A program made the position numbers and the translations under genes. A DNA stretch of 64,000 bases, from contig NZ_LGHM01000026.1 in NCBI RefSeq assembly GCF_001908185.1, forward strand, positions 1 to 64,000, given 5' to 3'. This DNA is from Bradyrhizobium sp. AS23.2 (GTDB lineage: Bacteria; Pseudomonadota; Alphaproteobacteria; Rhizobiales; Xanthobacteraceae). This document shows positions 17,857-26,171 of the stretch, piece by piece (position 1 is the first letter of the stretch; the number at the start of each line of letters is the position of its first letter). The notes below the pieces were generated by a model. The model was not told the DNA's origin. It worked only from the letters and a program-made list of their open reading frames with translations, and made no database searches.

Positions 17857-19242
17857 ATGTGGAACCGCCCGAGGTTCGATCTCAAGGTCCGTCTGACGTT
17901 GCGCGTGGCCGCCGTATCGGCCGCCTGCTTCGCCGCCATCTCCGCCTATTTCCTTGTTACGGCTGACCGCGCGGCACATGCGCGCATCGACAGTGTCGCC
18001 GCCATCGTGGCGAAGACGCTGGAGCTGCAACAGGGCAAAATCCAGTGGGTGGCCAGCCCGCGCTCGGACTTTCCGAACCTTGACCCGGTTTCAGCCTATG
18101 TGATGACGCCCGGCCTGTGTCTGGCATTCCGTGGCACGAATGGCGAGATGATCCAGCGCTTCTGTAGTGGCGCACCTATTCCGGCGAGTCCGCCGCCGCA
18201 GGCCTTCGCGGCCTTCTATCGCAGTCTGTTCGACCCCGGCCGCGAGGCGGCACGGCCAGTGATCGTGCGTGGAGTGAAGCTCGGCGAGGCCGTGGTCTCG
18301 GTCGATCCGGCCGTGCAAACGGCCGAGGCCTGGCACGAGGCCGGGCGCCTCATGATCGCCCTTGCGATCGCATTGCCGCTGCTATGCGCGCTGGTCTATG
18401 CCGCGCTGGCGCGCGCGCTGCGCCCCACCCGCATGATCCGCACCGGCCTCGAGCGGATCGCGACCAACGACCTCACCGCGCGGCTGCCGCCGTTCGATCT
18501 CGCCGAGCTCTCCGCGGTTCGCGATGTCTTCAATCACCTCGCCGAGAGCCTCGACACCGCGCTTGCCGAGCGCAGCGAGCTGACCCGGAAACTGATCGCG
18601 CTCCAGGATGAGGAGCGCCGCCATCTCGCGCGCGAGCTGCACGACGAGTTCGGTCAGTCGCTGGCGGCCATCCGCGCGCTCGCGTCCTCCGCCCGCCAGA
18701 CCGCCGCGCAGGACTGCCCTTCCCTGCTCAGCGAATGCGACGGCATCGCGCGGACCGCAACCGGCATGATGGAGACGCTGCGCGGCGCACTGTTCCGGCT
18801 GCGCCCGCCCGACGTCGAGGAGCTGGGACTCGTGGCCAGCCTCGAAGGCCTGGTCGCGGGCTGGAACGGGCGTAGCCGCGGCGAGACACGTTTCTCGATC
18901 CGTTTCGACGGCGCGTTCGAAACCTTGCCGGCCACGATCAGTGCCAATCTCTATCGTATCGTGCAGGAGGCGCTCACCAACGCCGCCAAGCATGCCGGGG
19001 CCACGAAGGTCAGCCTGGAATTGACGATGCGTGCCGACGAGATCGCGCTTGCGATCGACGACGACGGACGGTCGACCGAGCCCGCCGCGAAATCCGGAAT
19101 GGGCTTGCTCGGCATGCGCGAGCGCGTTGCGGCCTTGCGCGGCCGGCTGAGCTTCGAGGCCGGACCGTACGGCGGCTCCGCGTTGCGCGTGTTCATCCCG
19201 CTCGCAACCGTCGATCGACAGATGCTGGAGCACGCGGCGTGA
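17857..19242 (+). CDS. Membrane sensor histidine kinase, NarX/UhpB type
   Basis: 461 residues. TM1 lies at about 14-34 (TLRVAAVSAACFAAISAYFLV), then a periplasmic sensor region of roughly 120 residues, TM2 at about 155-178, and a HAMP segment. The HisKA_3 dimerisation helix has the phospho-acceptor His in ARELHDEFGQSLA, and the short HATPase contains QEALTNAAKHA and GMGLLGMRERV. These are the marks of the NarX/DegS kinase family, which phosphorylates NarL-type regulators. The partner starts inside its stop codon (GTGA overlap at 19239-19242). A divergent exported DUF3280-like protein may contribute to sensing. Confidence 0.9.
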   Translation: MWNRPRFDLKVRLTLRVAAVSAACFAAISAYFLVTADRAAHARIDSVAAIVAKTLELQQGKIQWVASPRSDFPNLDPVSAYVMTPGLCLAFRGTNGEMIQRFCSGAPIPASPPPQAFAAFYRSLFDPGREAARPVIVRGVKLGEAVVSVDPAVQTAEAWHEAGRLMIALAIALPLLCALVYAALARALRPTRMIRTGLERIATNDLTARLPPFDLAELSAVRDVFNHLAESLDTALAERSELTRKLIALQDEERRHLARELHDEFGQSLAAIRALASSARQTAAQDCPSLLSECDGIARTATGMMETLRGALFRLRPPDVEELGLVASLEGLVAGWNGRSRGETRFSIRFDGAFETLPATISANLYRIVQEALTNAAKHAGATKVSLELTMRADEIALAIDDDGRSTEPAAKSGMGLLGMRERVAALRGRLSFEAGPYGGSALRVFIPLATVDRQMLEHAA

Positions 19243-19901
19243 GTGCGGCTGACTCGACCATCCTGCTGGTCGACGACCATTCGGTCGTCCGCGAAGGTTA
19301 TCGCTCCGTACTTCAGAAGCAGCCGGGACTTCGCGTCATCGCCGAAGCCGCCGACGGCGCGGAAGCCTACCGTCTCTTCAAATCCGAGGCGCCCGACCTC
19401 GTCATCATGGATCTGAGCATGCCCGGCATCGGCGGCATCGAGGCTGTCAGGCGGATCAGGCAATGGGACAAGGCGGCAAGGATCCTCGTCTTCACCATGC
19501 ACGAGAATGCCGGTTTCGCCGTGCAGGCAATCCGCGCCGGCGCGAGAGGCTACGTCACCAAGACCAGCCCGCCCGAGACGCTGGTGCGCGCGGTGATGGA
19601 CGTGCTCGCCGGCAAGATCGCCATCAGCCCCGATATCGACCACGAGCTGGCACTGAGCCGGCTCGCCGGCGAGAGCTCGGCCGCCGACGTCCTCACCGCG
19701 CGTGAATTCGAAGTGCTGCGGCTGCTGCTCGCCGAGAACACGACCGAGGAGATCGCCGAGACGCTGCACGTCAGCCCGAAGACGGTGGCAAACCTGCACT
19801 CGCTCATCAAGGACAAGCTCGGCGTCGGCTCCGACATCGAGCTGGTCCGGCTGGCGCTGCGTCAGGGAATCCTGACGCAGGTCGATCTCGACGAGGCCTG
19901 A
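19239..19901 (+). CDS. NarL-family response regulator
   Basis: 220 residues. The N-terminal receiver has acidic pair DDH (residues about 12-14), phospho-acceptor Asp in VIMDLSMPG and conserved Thr/Lys in FTMHEN and VTKTSP. The C-terminal LuxR-type helix-turn-helix (LTAREFEVLRLLLAENTTEE, continuing IAETLHVSPKTVANLHSLIK) binds DNA. The GTG start overlaps the kinase stop by four bases, indicating coupled translation and a cognate pair. The target genes are not known; the divergent gene at 16792-17667 is the nearest candidate. Confidence 0.92.
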   Translation: MSAADSTILLVDDHSVVREGYRSVLQKQPGLRVIAEAADGAEAYRLFKSEAPDLVIMDLSMPGIGGIEAVRRIRQWDKAARILVFTMHENAGFAVQAIRAGARGYVTKTSPPETLVRAVMDVLAGKIAISPDIDHELALSRLAGESSAADVLTAREFEVLRLLLAENTTEEIAETLHVSPKTVANLHSLIKDKLGVGSDIELVRLALRQGILTQVDLDEA

Positions 19902-20036
19902 TCGCCGCCCGCGTTACGGCTCGAGCTTCGCTCCATCCGGCGCAAACCGCGAGCTTCGGCTTGGCGGCCCCAAAGACGTGGCCGGCCTCCTCGGGCGAGG
20001 GCCCTGGATGTCAGATCGTTGCCGCGCGGCAGCGGA

Positions 20037-21020
20037 TCATTCGCGCGCGATCACCGAGTCCAGCCACGCGCAGTTCAGCGGCGGCACGCGTGGGTCGGCG
20101 ACGCGCACGCCGCGGGCCGCCGCATCGAGCCGCATGTCGCGCAGGCGCTTGCGCTGCTCCTCCGGCATATAGAGCCGCTCATGGCCCCATAGCGAGGGCC
20201 CGTCAAAGGTCTCGTGCGGCTTCCATGTCTCGGGATCGATCACGCGCCCGCCCCAGCCATATTCGATGAAGAAGTCGGAGGGCGTGTTCACATAGAACGA
20301 GGTCATGTGATCGTTGGTGTGCCGGCCCAGCGTATAGGCAACGCGGCCCTCGTCCATCTGCGCGAGATCGTAGCCCTGCCCGACATCATCGAGGCTGCCG
20401 AGCTCGACCATGAAATGATGCAGCGCCTTGCGCCCCGAGCCGACCATCGCAAAGCTGTGGTGGCGGCCGTTGACGTGAAAGAAATAAAGTCCGTAGGGCT
20501 TCAGGCCGAAATCGGAGACGTGGAAGCCGAGCACGTCGCGATAGAACGGCAACAATCGCTCGACGTCCTCGACGTTGAGCACGACATGCCCCATCCCGAG
20601 CGCGCCGGTGCGAAAACCCGAGATCGGCCGGCCCGGCTTGAAGGATTCGGCTGCGAGCTCAGGCTTGCAGAAAGCCTCCAACCGGTTGCCGGTTGGATCG
20701 GCGAAGGTGATCAGCTCGGTGACATGCCGTTCATCGGCAAGAGCGCGCGATCCACGGACCACCTGGACGCCGTGGCTTTCCAGCCGCCCGGCCAACTGGT
20801 CCAGCTCGGCGGTCGAGGGAACTTCCCAGCCCATCATGGCCAGGCCGGCATCGCTGCTGCCGTCGACGATGAGCCGCTGCTTGCGATCGTCCATGCGAAA
20901 GGCGCGCATCTTGCCGCCGCGATCGACCTGCTGCATGCCAAGCAGTCCGGTCGCCATCTGGCTCCACTGGTCGATCTGCGATGAATTGATCCCGATATAG
21001 CCGAGCGCGGTGATTTCCAT
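20037..21020 (-). CDS. Type I extradiol (catechol) dioxygenase, VOC fold
   Basis: Two-module vicinal-oxygen-chelate enzyme of 327 residues resembling 2,3-dihydroxybiphenyl dioxygenase (BphC) and relatives. Expected iron ligands are visible at the usual spacing: His about 145 (GMGHVVLN), His about 201/202 (LHHFMVE) and Glu about 253 (FFIEYGWGG). It would open a catechol ring by meta cleavage using O2 and Fe(II). It diverges from the IclR-type regulator across a strong palindrome at 21036-21072. It lies in a cluster with an aromatic hydroxylase, an FAH-family hydrolase and solute-binding proteins, consistent with one degradative pathway. The natural catechol is not known. Confidence 0.88.
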   Translation of the reverse strand: MEITALGYIGINSSQIDQWSQMATGLLGMQQVDRGGKMRAFRMDDRKQRLIVDGSSDAGLAMMGWEVPSTAELDQLAGRLESHGVQVVRGSRALADERHVTELITFADPTGNRLEAFCKPELAAESFKPGRPISGFRTGALGMGHVVLNVEDVERLLPFYRDVLGFHVSDFGLKPYGLYFFHVNGRHHSFAMVGSGRKALHHFMVELGSLDDVGQGYDLAQMDEGRVAYTLGRHTNDHMTSFYVNTPSDFFIEYGWGGRVIDPETWKPHETFDGPSLWGHERLYMPEEQRKRLRDMRLDAAARGVRVADPRVPPLNCAWLDSVIARE

Positions 21021-21035
21021 CGACGTCCTCCCGAG

Positions 21036-21072
21036 GGTATCGCATTCGCCGCAGTGCGGCGAACTTGATACC
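21036..21072. promoter_or_regulatory. Nested palindrome in divergent dioxygenase/IclR promoter region
   Basis: Perfect dyad: GGTATC (21036-21041), three bases, TTCGCCGC (21045-21052), AGT, GCGGCGAA (21056-21063), three bases, GATACC (21067-21072). Fourteen base pairs of symmetry are concentric on one axis, 16 bases from the dioxygenase start codon. A binding site for the adjacent IclR-type regulator is the simplest reading. Confidence 0.65.
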
Positions 21073-21166
21073 GGCCGCGCGCGATCCTACGGTGCGTCCC
21101 GCAATCGCTTCGCGTTCGCAAAGACGATAGTCGCGCCGCGATATGCCACAAGGGAGGAAATTCGAA

Positions 21167-21958
21167 GTGTCCAAGGAGCGGACGCGGACCGGCCAGCCGC
21201 GGCAATCGGAGGGCGTCCGCGCCTTCAAGCGCGGGCTGGACGTGCTGCAGGAGGTCAACCGCTCCGGCGGCATCCGCGCCGGCGACGTTGCCCGCGCGCT
21301 CGACCTGCCCCGCCCCACCGTCTACCGCCTGCTCGAAACGCTGGAGGAGCTCGGCTATATCGCGCGCAGCGCCAGCGATGACCGTTTTCGCGTGACCCGG
21401 CGGGCGCTCAGCCTCGGCGACGGCTACGACCCCGGCGTGGTGATCTGCCAGGCGGCTGCGCCTTATCTGGCTGAGCTCAGCAAGACCCTGGTCTGGCCGG
21501 TCGATCTCTCCACTTACGAGAACGCCGCGATGGTGGTGCAGGAAACCACCCATTCCCGCAGCCCGCTCTCGATCGACCGCGGCATGATCGGCAAGCGCCT
21601 GCCGATGCTGCGGACGTCCGCGGGCCGCGCCTATCTCGCCGCCTGCCCTGCGCGCGAGCGCGACCTGATCGTCAACCATCTCCGCCGCATCGACGAAGCC
21701 GACGACCGTCCCTTTCTCGACGAAGGCCGCCTCGACCGCATGATCGCCGAGACTGCCGCGCGGGGCTACGCGATCCGCAGCGAGGGTGAATACAATCCCA
21801 AGACGGCCTCGATTGCCGTCCCCATCGTACGGAACGGCGCCGTGTTCGGCTGCATCTCCATCATCTGGATCCGCTCGGCGCTCGGAATCGAGGAAGCGGT
21901 AGCGCAATTTGTCGCACCGATGCGCAATATCGCTGAAGCTATCCCGGTCAGCCCCTAG
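21167..21958 (+). CDS. IclR-family transcriptional regulator (MhpR-like)
   Basis: 263 residues. The N-terminal winged HTH (FKRGLDVLQEVNRSGGIRAG, then ALDLPRPTVYRLLETLEELG) is followed by an IclR effector domain containing TSAGRAYLAACP and the late GYAIRSEGEYNPKTASIAVP. The branch resembles MhpR, the activator of phenylpropionate catabolism. GTG 21167 is preferred over ATG 21143 because GGGAGGAA lies seven bases before it. It is divergent from the extradiol dioxygenase. By location it probably controls the cluster at 20037-28282 in response to an aromatic acid. Confidence 0.88.
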   Translation: MSKERTRTGQPRQSEGVRAFKRGLDVLQEVNRSGGIRAGDVARALDLPRPTVYRLLETLEELGYIARSASDDRFRVTRRALSLGDGYDPGVVICQAAAPYLAELSKTLVWPVDLSTYENAAMVVQETTHSRSPLSIDRGMIGKRLPMLRTSAGRAYLAACPARERDLIVNHLRRIDEADDRPFLDEGRLDRMIAETAARGYAIRSEGEYNPKTASIAVPIVRNGAVFGCISIIWIRSALGIEEAVAQFVAPMRNIAEAIPVSP

Positions 21959-22059
21959 AGCCATTTCCGTTCCGATGGAATCGGAACGGGGCTCTAGATT
22001 CTTGTTTTGACGCGTTTTCTTTACGCGAACCGGTATCCACTTCGCTCGAAAACACTCTA
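21956..22059. repeat. Convergent-gene repeat, copy 2
   Basis: Same orientation as copy 1 and nearly identical over its whole length (hairpin arm GTTCCGATGGAATCGGAAC, central TTGTTTTGACGCG, terminal TATCCACTTCGCTCG). It spans exactly from the IclR stop codon (21956-21958) to the P450 stop codon on the other strand. Confidence 0.9.
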
Positions 22060-23256
22060 CCTCACCCGCACCGGCAGCGAGGCAAGCCCGCGCAGCACGT
22101 TGTTGCGCGCCAGCACCGGCTCGCCGATCTCGAAGCGACCCACCTTCCCGGCCAACACTTCCAGCAGCGCAGTCATCTCCAGCCGGGCCAGATGCAGACC
22201 CGCGCACATATGCGTCCCGTTGCCGAAGCCGAGATGATCGCTGGCGCGGCGGCGCACGTCGAAACGTTCGGCGTCCTGCCATTTCCGCTCGTCGCGATTG
22301 GCCGAGGCATAGAGCAGCAGCACCCGGCTTCCGCCCGGAATGCTCACGCCGCCGATCGCCGCGTCGGTGGTGAGATGTCGGGTAAAGCCGCGAATGGGCG
22401 ATTCCAGCCGCAGCGACTCGTTGATGGCGTTGGGAATCAGCGCGGGGTCGTTGCGGACCAGATTCCATTGCTCGGGGTGTTTGCCGAACAGCATGATCAG
22501 GTTCGCGGTCGCAAAGATCGTGGTGTCGAGGCTCGGCCCGAGATAATCGCGCATCAAAACCGGACAGCGCTCCGGCTCGACCTCGCCGCGCTCTCCGGCT
22601 TGGAAAATGCGGTCTCCCCAACTGCCCGGCCGCAAGTGCGCGCGGATCTCGGCGCCGCCGAGATAGGAGCGCATTTCCTGGACATCGGTCATGGCGGCGC
22701 AACCCCGCGCGTTCATCGTGCCGAGCACGTTGAACGTGGCCGATGCCCACCGCAGCATGCTGCCGCGCCCGTAGTCTTCCAACCCCACCAGCTTGGATAC
22801 GATGGTGAGCGGCAGATGCTGGGCGAGATCCGTCACCGCATCGAATTGTCCGCGCGTCACGAGGTCGTCGACCAGCCGCCGCGCCTCGGCGCGGATCTGC
22901 GGACCGATCTCCTCCAGCGCGCGCGGCAGCAGGGGCGCGGCGATGATCGCGCGCAACCGGTCATGCAGCGGCGCGTCGCTCGCCAGCGTCGTGCCGCGCG
23001 ACATGTCGTTGACGTGATCGTTGGCGGCAACCCCTTGCGCCGACGAGAACAGACCGGGACTGCGCAAGGCGCCGCGGACGTCGTCAAAGCGTCCCAATGC
23101 ATAGAGCCCGTTGCGCGGCAGCCACACTGCCGCGCCCAGATCGCGGAGCGCGCGGTAGTGCGGATAGGGATCGCGCAGTACGTCGTCGCTGTAGAGATCG
23201 ACGTCATAGGCGGGGCGGTCCATCACAGCGGGCATCGTCCCTGCTCCATCTGCCAT
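22057..23256 (-). CDS. Cytochrome P450
   Basis: Soluble bacterial P450 of 399 residues. The heme loop FGNGTHMCAG places the thiolate ligand at about Cys351. The K-helix ExxR is in NESLRLESP, and the I-helix oxygen-activation Thr pair is in GPSLDTTIF, where the usual acidic-Gly pattern is replaced by SLDTT. It would hydroxylate or demethylate a small substrate using a separate ferredoxin system; none is encoded nearby. It follows the solute-binding protein gene by seven bases on the same strand. ATG 23235 (after GGAGCAGGG) is a possible alternative start. Substrate probably belongs to the aromatic pathway of the neighbouring genes. Confidence 0.92.
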   Translation of the reverse strand: MADGAGTMPAVMDRPAYDVDLYSDDVLRDPYPHYRALRDLGAAVWLPRNGLYALGRFDDVRGALRSPGLFSSAQGVAANDHVNDMSRGTTLASDAPLHDRLRAIIAAPLLPRALEEIGPQIRAEARRLVDDLVTRGQFDAVTDLAQHLPLTIVSKLVGLEDYGRGSMLRWASATFNVLGTMNARGCAAMTDVQEMRSYLGGAEIRAHLRPGSWGDRIFQAGERGEVEPERCPVLMRDYLGPSLDTTIFATANLIMLFGKHPEQWNLVRNDPALIPNAINESLRLESPIRGFTRHLTTDAAIGGVSIPGGSRVLLLYASANRDERKWQDAERFDVRRRASDHLGFGNGTHMCAGLHLARLEMTALLEVLAGKVGRFEIGEPVLARNNVLRGLASLPVRVR

Positions 23257-23263
23257 CGTCCGC

Positions 23264-24412
23264 TTAGCGCACCGCGACCCACTCGCCTTTTTCGAGCTTG
23301 CCGAGCGCCAGTGCGCTCTGGTCCAGACCGGTGTGGTCGTTGGGGCCGTAATTGTAGACGCCGCGCGAGCCTGCGACGCCCTTCAACCCTTCGATCGCGC
23401 TGCGCAGGCCTTCGCGAAATTCGGCCGTGCCCGGCTCACCCGCCTTCAGGGCGGCAGGCACCGCGCGTTCGATCAGGATCAGCGCATCATAGGCCGAGCC
23501 GGCAAAGATGTTGCGGCTGCCGGGTCCAAACTTGGCCTCGTAGCGCTCAATGAATTCGAGCGCGGCCTTCTTGGCGGGATAATCATCGGGGAACGACGCT
23601 GCCGCGACCGCCGGGCTCAGCGGCACCAAGATGCCATCTCCTTGCGCACCGGTCAGCTTGCGGAAGTCGCCGAAGGTGGCGCCAAGCGTGCCGTAGATCT
23701 GGCCCGCATATCCCTTCTCGCGCAGTTGCAGCAGCGGAAGGGCCGCGGGTGCGCCGGAAGCCGCGATCAGCACCGCGTCGGGATTTGCCGCAATGATCTT
23801 CAGAATCTGCCCGACGACGGTGGTATCGGTCCGGGCATATTTCTCGTTGGCGACGAGTTCGATTCCCGCTTCCTTGCACATATCGGCACTGACCTTGCTC
23901 CAGGCGTCGCCATAGGAATCGCCAAAGCCGATCAGCGCCAGCTTCTTGACGCCGGTCTTCTTCATGTTTGCGAACAGCGGCGTCGCCTCGTGATCGTCAT
24001 TGGTCGTGGTCTTGAATATCCATCGCCGCCGTGCGTCGACCGGTGCGACCAGTGCGTTGACCGGCGCAAGCGCGATGACAGGCAATCCGTACTCGACCGC
24101 CGGATCGATCGCGGCGAATGATCCGGGCGTCGTGGTAGGCCCGACCAGAATGTCGATCTTGCTCGCCTGATAGAGCTTGCGCAGCGCGGTCACCGCCGCG
24201 GTGCTGTCGGAAGCCTCGTCGAGGAAGAGATAGTTGACCTTCTTGCCGGCGATCTCGGCCGGGGCAAAGGCCGTGCCGTTGCGCTCGGCATTGCCGATAG
24301 CCGCCGCCGGCCCGGTCGCCGACAGGATGATGCCGACATTGATATCGGCAGCAAAAACCGGCGCTGCGAACAGTTGTACCGCAAGACATGCGCCAAGCAC
24401 CGATCGCAGCAT
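23264..24412 (-). CDS. ABC transporter solute-binding protein (Leu/Ile/Val-type)
   Basis: Periplasmic binding protein of 382 residues with a signal peptide (LRSVLGACLAVQLFAAPVFA) and a type I periplasmic-binding fold opening INVGIILSATGPAAAIGNAE. ATG 24412 is chosen because GGAGGAA lies eight bases upstream. No permease or ATPase gene is adjacent, so it must pair with components elsewhere. It is transcribed with the P450 and diverges from the aromatic hydroxylase across two palindromes. Proteins of this type in aromatic clusters often bind aromatic acids; that is the likely ligand class here. Confidence 0.88.
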   Translation of the reverse strand: MLRSVLGACLAVQLFAAPVFAADINVGIILSATGPAAAIGNAERNGTAFAPAEIAGKKVNYLFLDEASDSTAAVTALRKLYQASKIDILVGPTTTPGSFAAIDPAVEYGLPVIALAPVNALVAPVDARRRWIFKTTTNDDHEATPLFANMKKTGVKKLALIGFGDSYGDAWSKVSADMCKEAGIELVANEKYARTDTTVVGQILKIIAANPDAVLIAASGAPAALPLLQLREKGYAGQIYGTLGATFGDFRKLTGAQGDGILVPLSPAVAAASFPDDYPAKKAALEFIERYEAKFGPGSRNIFAGSAYDALILIERAVPAALKAGEPGTAEFREGLRSAIEGLKGVAGSRGVYNYGPNDHTGLDQSALALGKLEKGEWVAVR

Positions 24413-24514
24413 CGACGTTCCTCCATCCGGCAGGCTGCGGGCGGCCTGCATTTTATTGCCTTTGATTCTTCCTTTGCCAAACCACGGCGTCGGCGCGTAG
24501 CGCTATCCGCGAGG

Positions 24515-24531
24515 TGTCCGACTGGCGGACA
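24515..24531. promoter_or_regulatory. Operator-like palindrome 1
   Basis: TGTCCGACTGGCGGACA: a perfect 6+6 inverted repeat with a five-base centre. It lies in the divergent region between the solute-binding protein and hydroxylase genes. Its half-site CGGACA recurs in the palindrome at 24569-24583, 53 bases away centre to centre. Confidence 0.6.
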
Positions 24532-24568
24532 GGTGACCATTTGGCTGGGAATGGGCACGACGCCCCTC

Positions 24569-24583
24569 GTCCGCTGAGCGGAC
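24569..24583. promoter_or_regulatory. Operator-like palindrome 2
   Basis: GTCCGCTGAGCGGAC: perfect 6+6 inverted repeat around TGA, sharing the GTCCG/CGGAC half-site with the upstream palindrome. It lies 54 bases before the hydroxylase start codon. The two sites are about five helical turns apart, consistent with cooperative binding by one regulator. Confidence 0.6.
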
Positions 24584-24636
24584 ACTTGGCGCGGCGACGT
24601 TGATGCGGCGGCTTCGCTTGAGGAAGAGATAGCCCC

Positions 24637-26151
24637 ATGCAAGATAAATCCGCCCCCGAAAACTTCGATGTCGTGATCGTCGGCCGCGGCCCGGTCGGTG
24701 CCACCCTCGCCAACCTGCTCGGCCTGTGCGGCGTGCGGACGCTGGTGCTGGAGCGCGAGGCGCGGACCTACCATCTGCCGCGCGCGGTGCATTTCGACGA
24801 CGAATGCATGCGGGTGTTCCAGGCCTTCGGCCTCGCGGATGCGATCCTGCCGTATGTCACCCTCAGCCCGGGGATGCTCTTCCTCGACGCTGACGGCCGG
24901 ATGCTGCTGGACTGGTCGCGGCCGCAGACGCTCACGCCGATGGGCTGGAATCTCAGCTACCGATTCCATCAGCCGGATTTGGAGGATGTGCTGATCGGAG
25001 GTCTCGCCCGCTGGCCGCAGGTCACCTTGCGCAACCGCTGCGACGTGTTCGCGCTGGACCAGGACGAGCACGGCGTCCGCGTCCGCTACGAGGACCTCTC
25101 CAACGGGAAGCTCACCGAAGTCCGCGCCGGCTATGTGATCGGCTGCGACGGCGCCCGCTCGCTGGTGCGCCGCTTCATCGGTTCCGGCATGGACGATCTT
25201 GGCTTCCACGAGCGCTGGCTCGTGATCGACGTGCTGCTCAAGCGCGAACGCGATGACCTCGGCGACTACAGCATCCAGCATTGCGATCCGCGGCGACCGG
25301 CGACGTATGTGCGCGGCACCGGCATGCGGCGGCGTTGGGAGATCACGGTGCTCCCCGACGAGGACTCCCAAGAGGTCGCGCAGCCGGCGAAGGTCTGGGA
25401 GTTGCTTTCGCGCTGGATCACACCCGACGATGCCGACATCGAGCGCGCGGCGGTCTACACTTTTCACTCCGTCATCGCGCAGCAATGGCGGAGCGACCGG
25501 CTGCTGCTCGCGGGCGATTCCGCGCACCAGACCCCGCCGTTCCTCGGCCAGGGCATGTGCGCCGGCATCCGTGATGCTGCGAATCTCGCCTGGAAACTCG
25601 GCGCGGTCATTCGCACAGGCGCCGACGCGAGCCTGCTCGACACCTATCAGAGCGAGCGTATGCCGCACGTCCGCGAGTTCGTCGAGCTCGCCATTCGGCT
25701 CGGCGGCGTTATCAACACCAAGGCAATCGAAGCGGGCCTTGCCGCCGGCGAAGCGCGGGAGAATGCGCCAGTCAAGCTCGAGGTGAAAAAGCCCCTGCTC
25801 GGCCCCGGGCTCGCGTTCGGGGAGCTGCCGCTGGCCGGACATCTGGCGCCGCAGTTTGCGCTCAGCGACGGCAGCCGCAGCGACGATCTGACCGGCTACA
25901 GTCACGTGCTGCTCACCGAAACATCCGCGGCGCTCTCTCCTCATTTTCGCGACGCTCTTTCGCAGGCGGCGATCAAAATCCTGTCCAGCGACGATGCCGA
26001 GGGTGTCGGCCGCTGGCTCCGCGAGCACGGAATCATCGCCGCGCTCATTCGCCCAGACCGCTATGTGCGCGGCACCGCCTGCAACGATTCCGAGCTCGAC
26101 CGGCTCATTGCCGCCATCACTCCTCCAACCCATGTGCCGTCCGCGGCCTGA
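24637..26151 (+). CDS. FAD-dependent aromatic hydroxylase (MhpA-like)
   Basis: Flavoprotein monooxygenase of 504 residues in the PHBH fold family. The FAD-binding GxGxxG-like motif is VIVGRGPVGATLANLLG, the DG motif is GYVIGCDGARS, and the second FAD motif is GDSAHQTPPFLGQGMCAG. Overall layout resembles 3-(3-hydroxyphenyl)propionate hydroxylase, which makes a catechol-type product from a phenolic acid with NAD(P)H and O2. The product would suit the extradiol dioxygenase at 20037-21020. It begins an operon with the FAH-family gene (20 bases downstream) and a second solute-binding protein. The first glycine of the GxGxxG motif is followed by Arg, which still fits the family pattern. Confidence 0.88.
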   Translation: MQDKSAPENFDVVIVGRGPVGATLANLLGLCGVRTLVLEREARTYHLPRAVHFDDECMRVFQAFGLADAILPYVTLSPGMLFLDADGRMLLDWSRPQTLTPMGWNLSYRFHQPDLEDVLIGGLARWPQVTLRNRCDVFALDQDEHGVRVRYEDLSNGKLTEVRAGYVIGCDGARSLVRRFIGSGMDDLGFHERWLVIDVLLKRERDDLGDYSIQHCDPRRPATYVRGTGMRRRWEITVLPDEDSQEVAQPAKVWELLSRWITPDDADIERAAVYTFHSVIAQQWRSDRLLLAGDSAHQTPPFLGQGMCAGIRDAANLAWKLGAVIRTGADASLLDTYQSERMPHVREFVELAIRLGGVINTKAIEAGLAAGEARENAPVKLEVKKPLLGPGLAFGELPLAGHLAPQFALSDGSRSDDLTGYSHVLLTETSAALSPHFRDALSQAAIKILSSDDAEGVGRWLREHGIIAALIRPDRYVRGTACNDSELDRLIAAITPPTHVPSAA

Positions 26152-26171
26152 CCGAACACACAGGATATCTC

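Noticed and set aside
20834..22750. 638-codon minus-strand frame crossing the dioxygenase, IclR and P450 genes
   Set aside because: Runs through a repeat, a promoter region and three known genes in the wrong frame.
24190..26133. 647-codon minus-strand frame opposite the hydroxylase
   Set aside because: Shadow of a clear flavoprotein gene; His/Arg/Asp-rich composition without domains.
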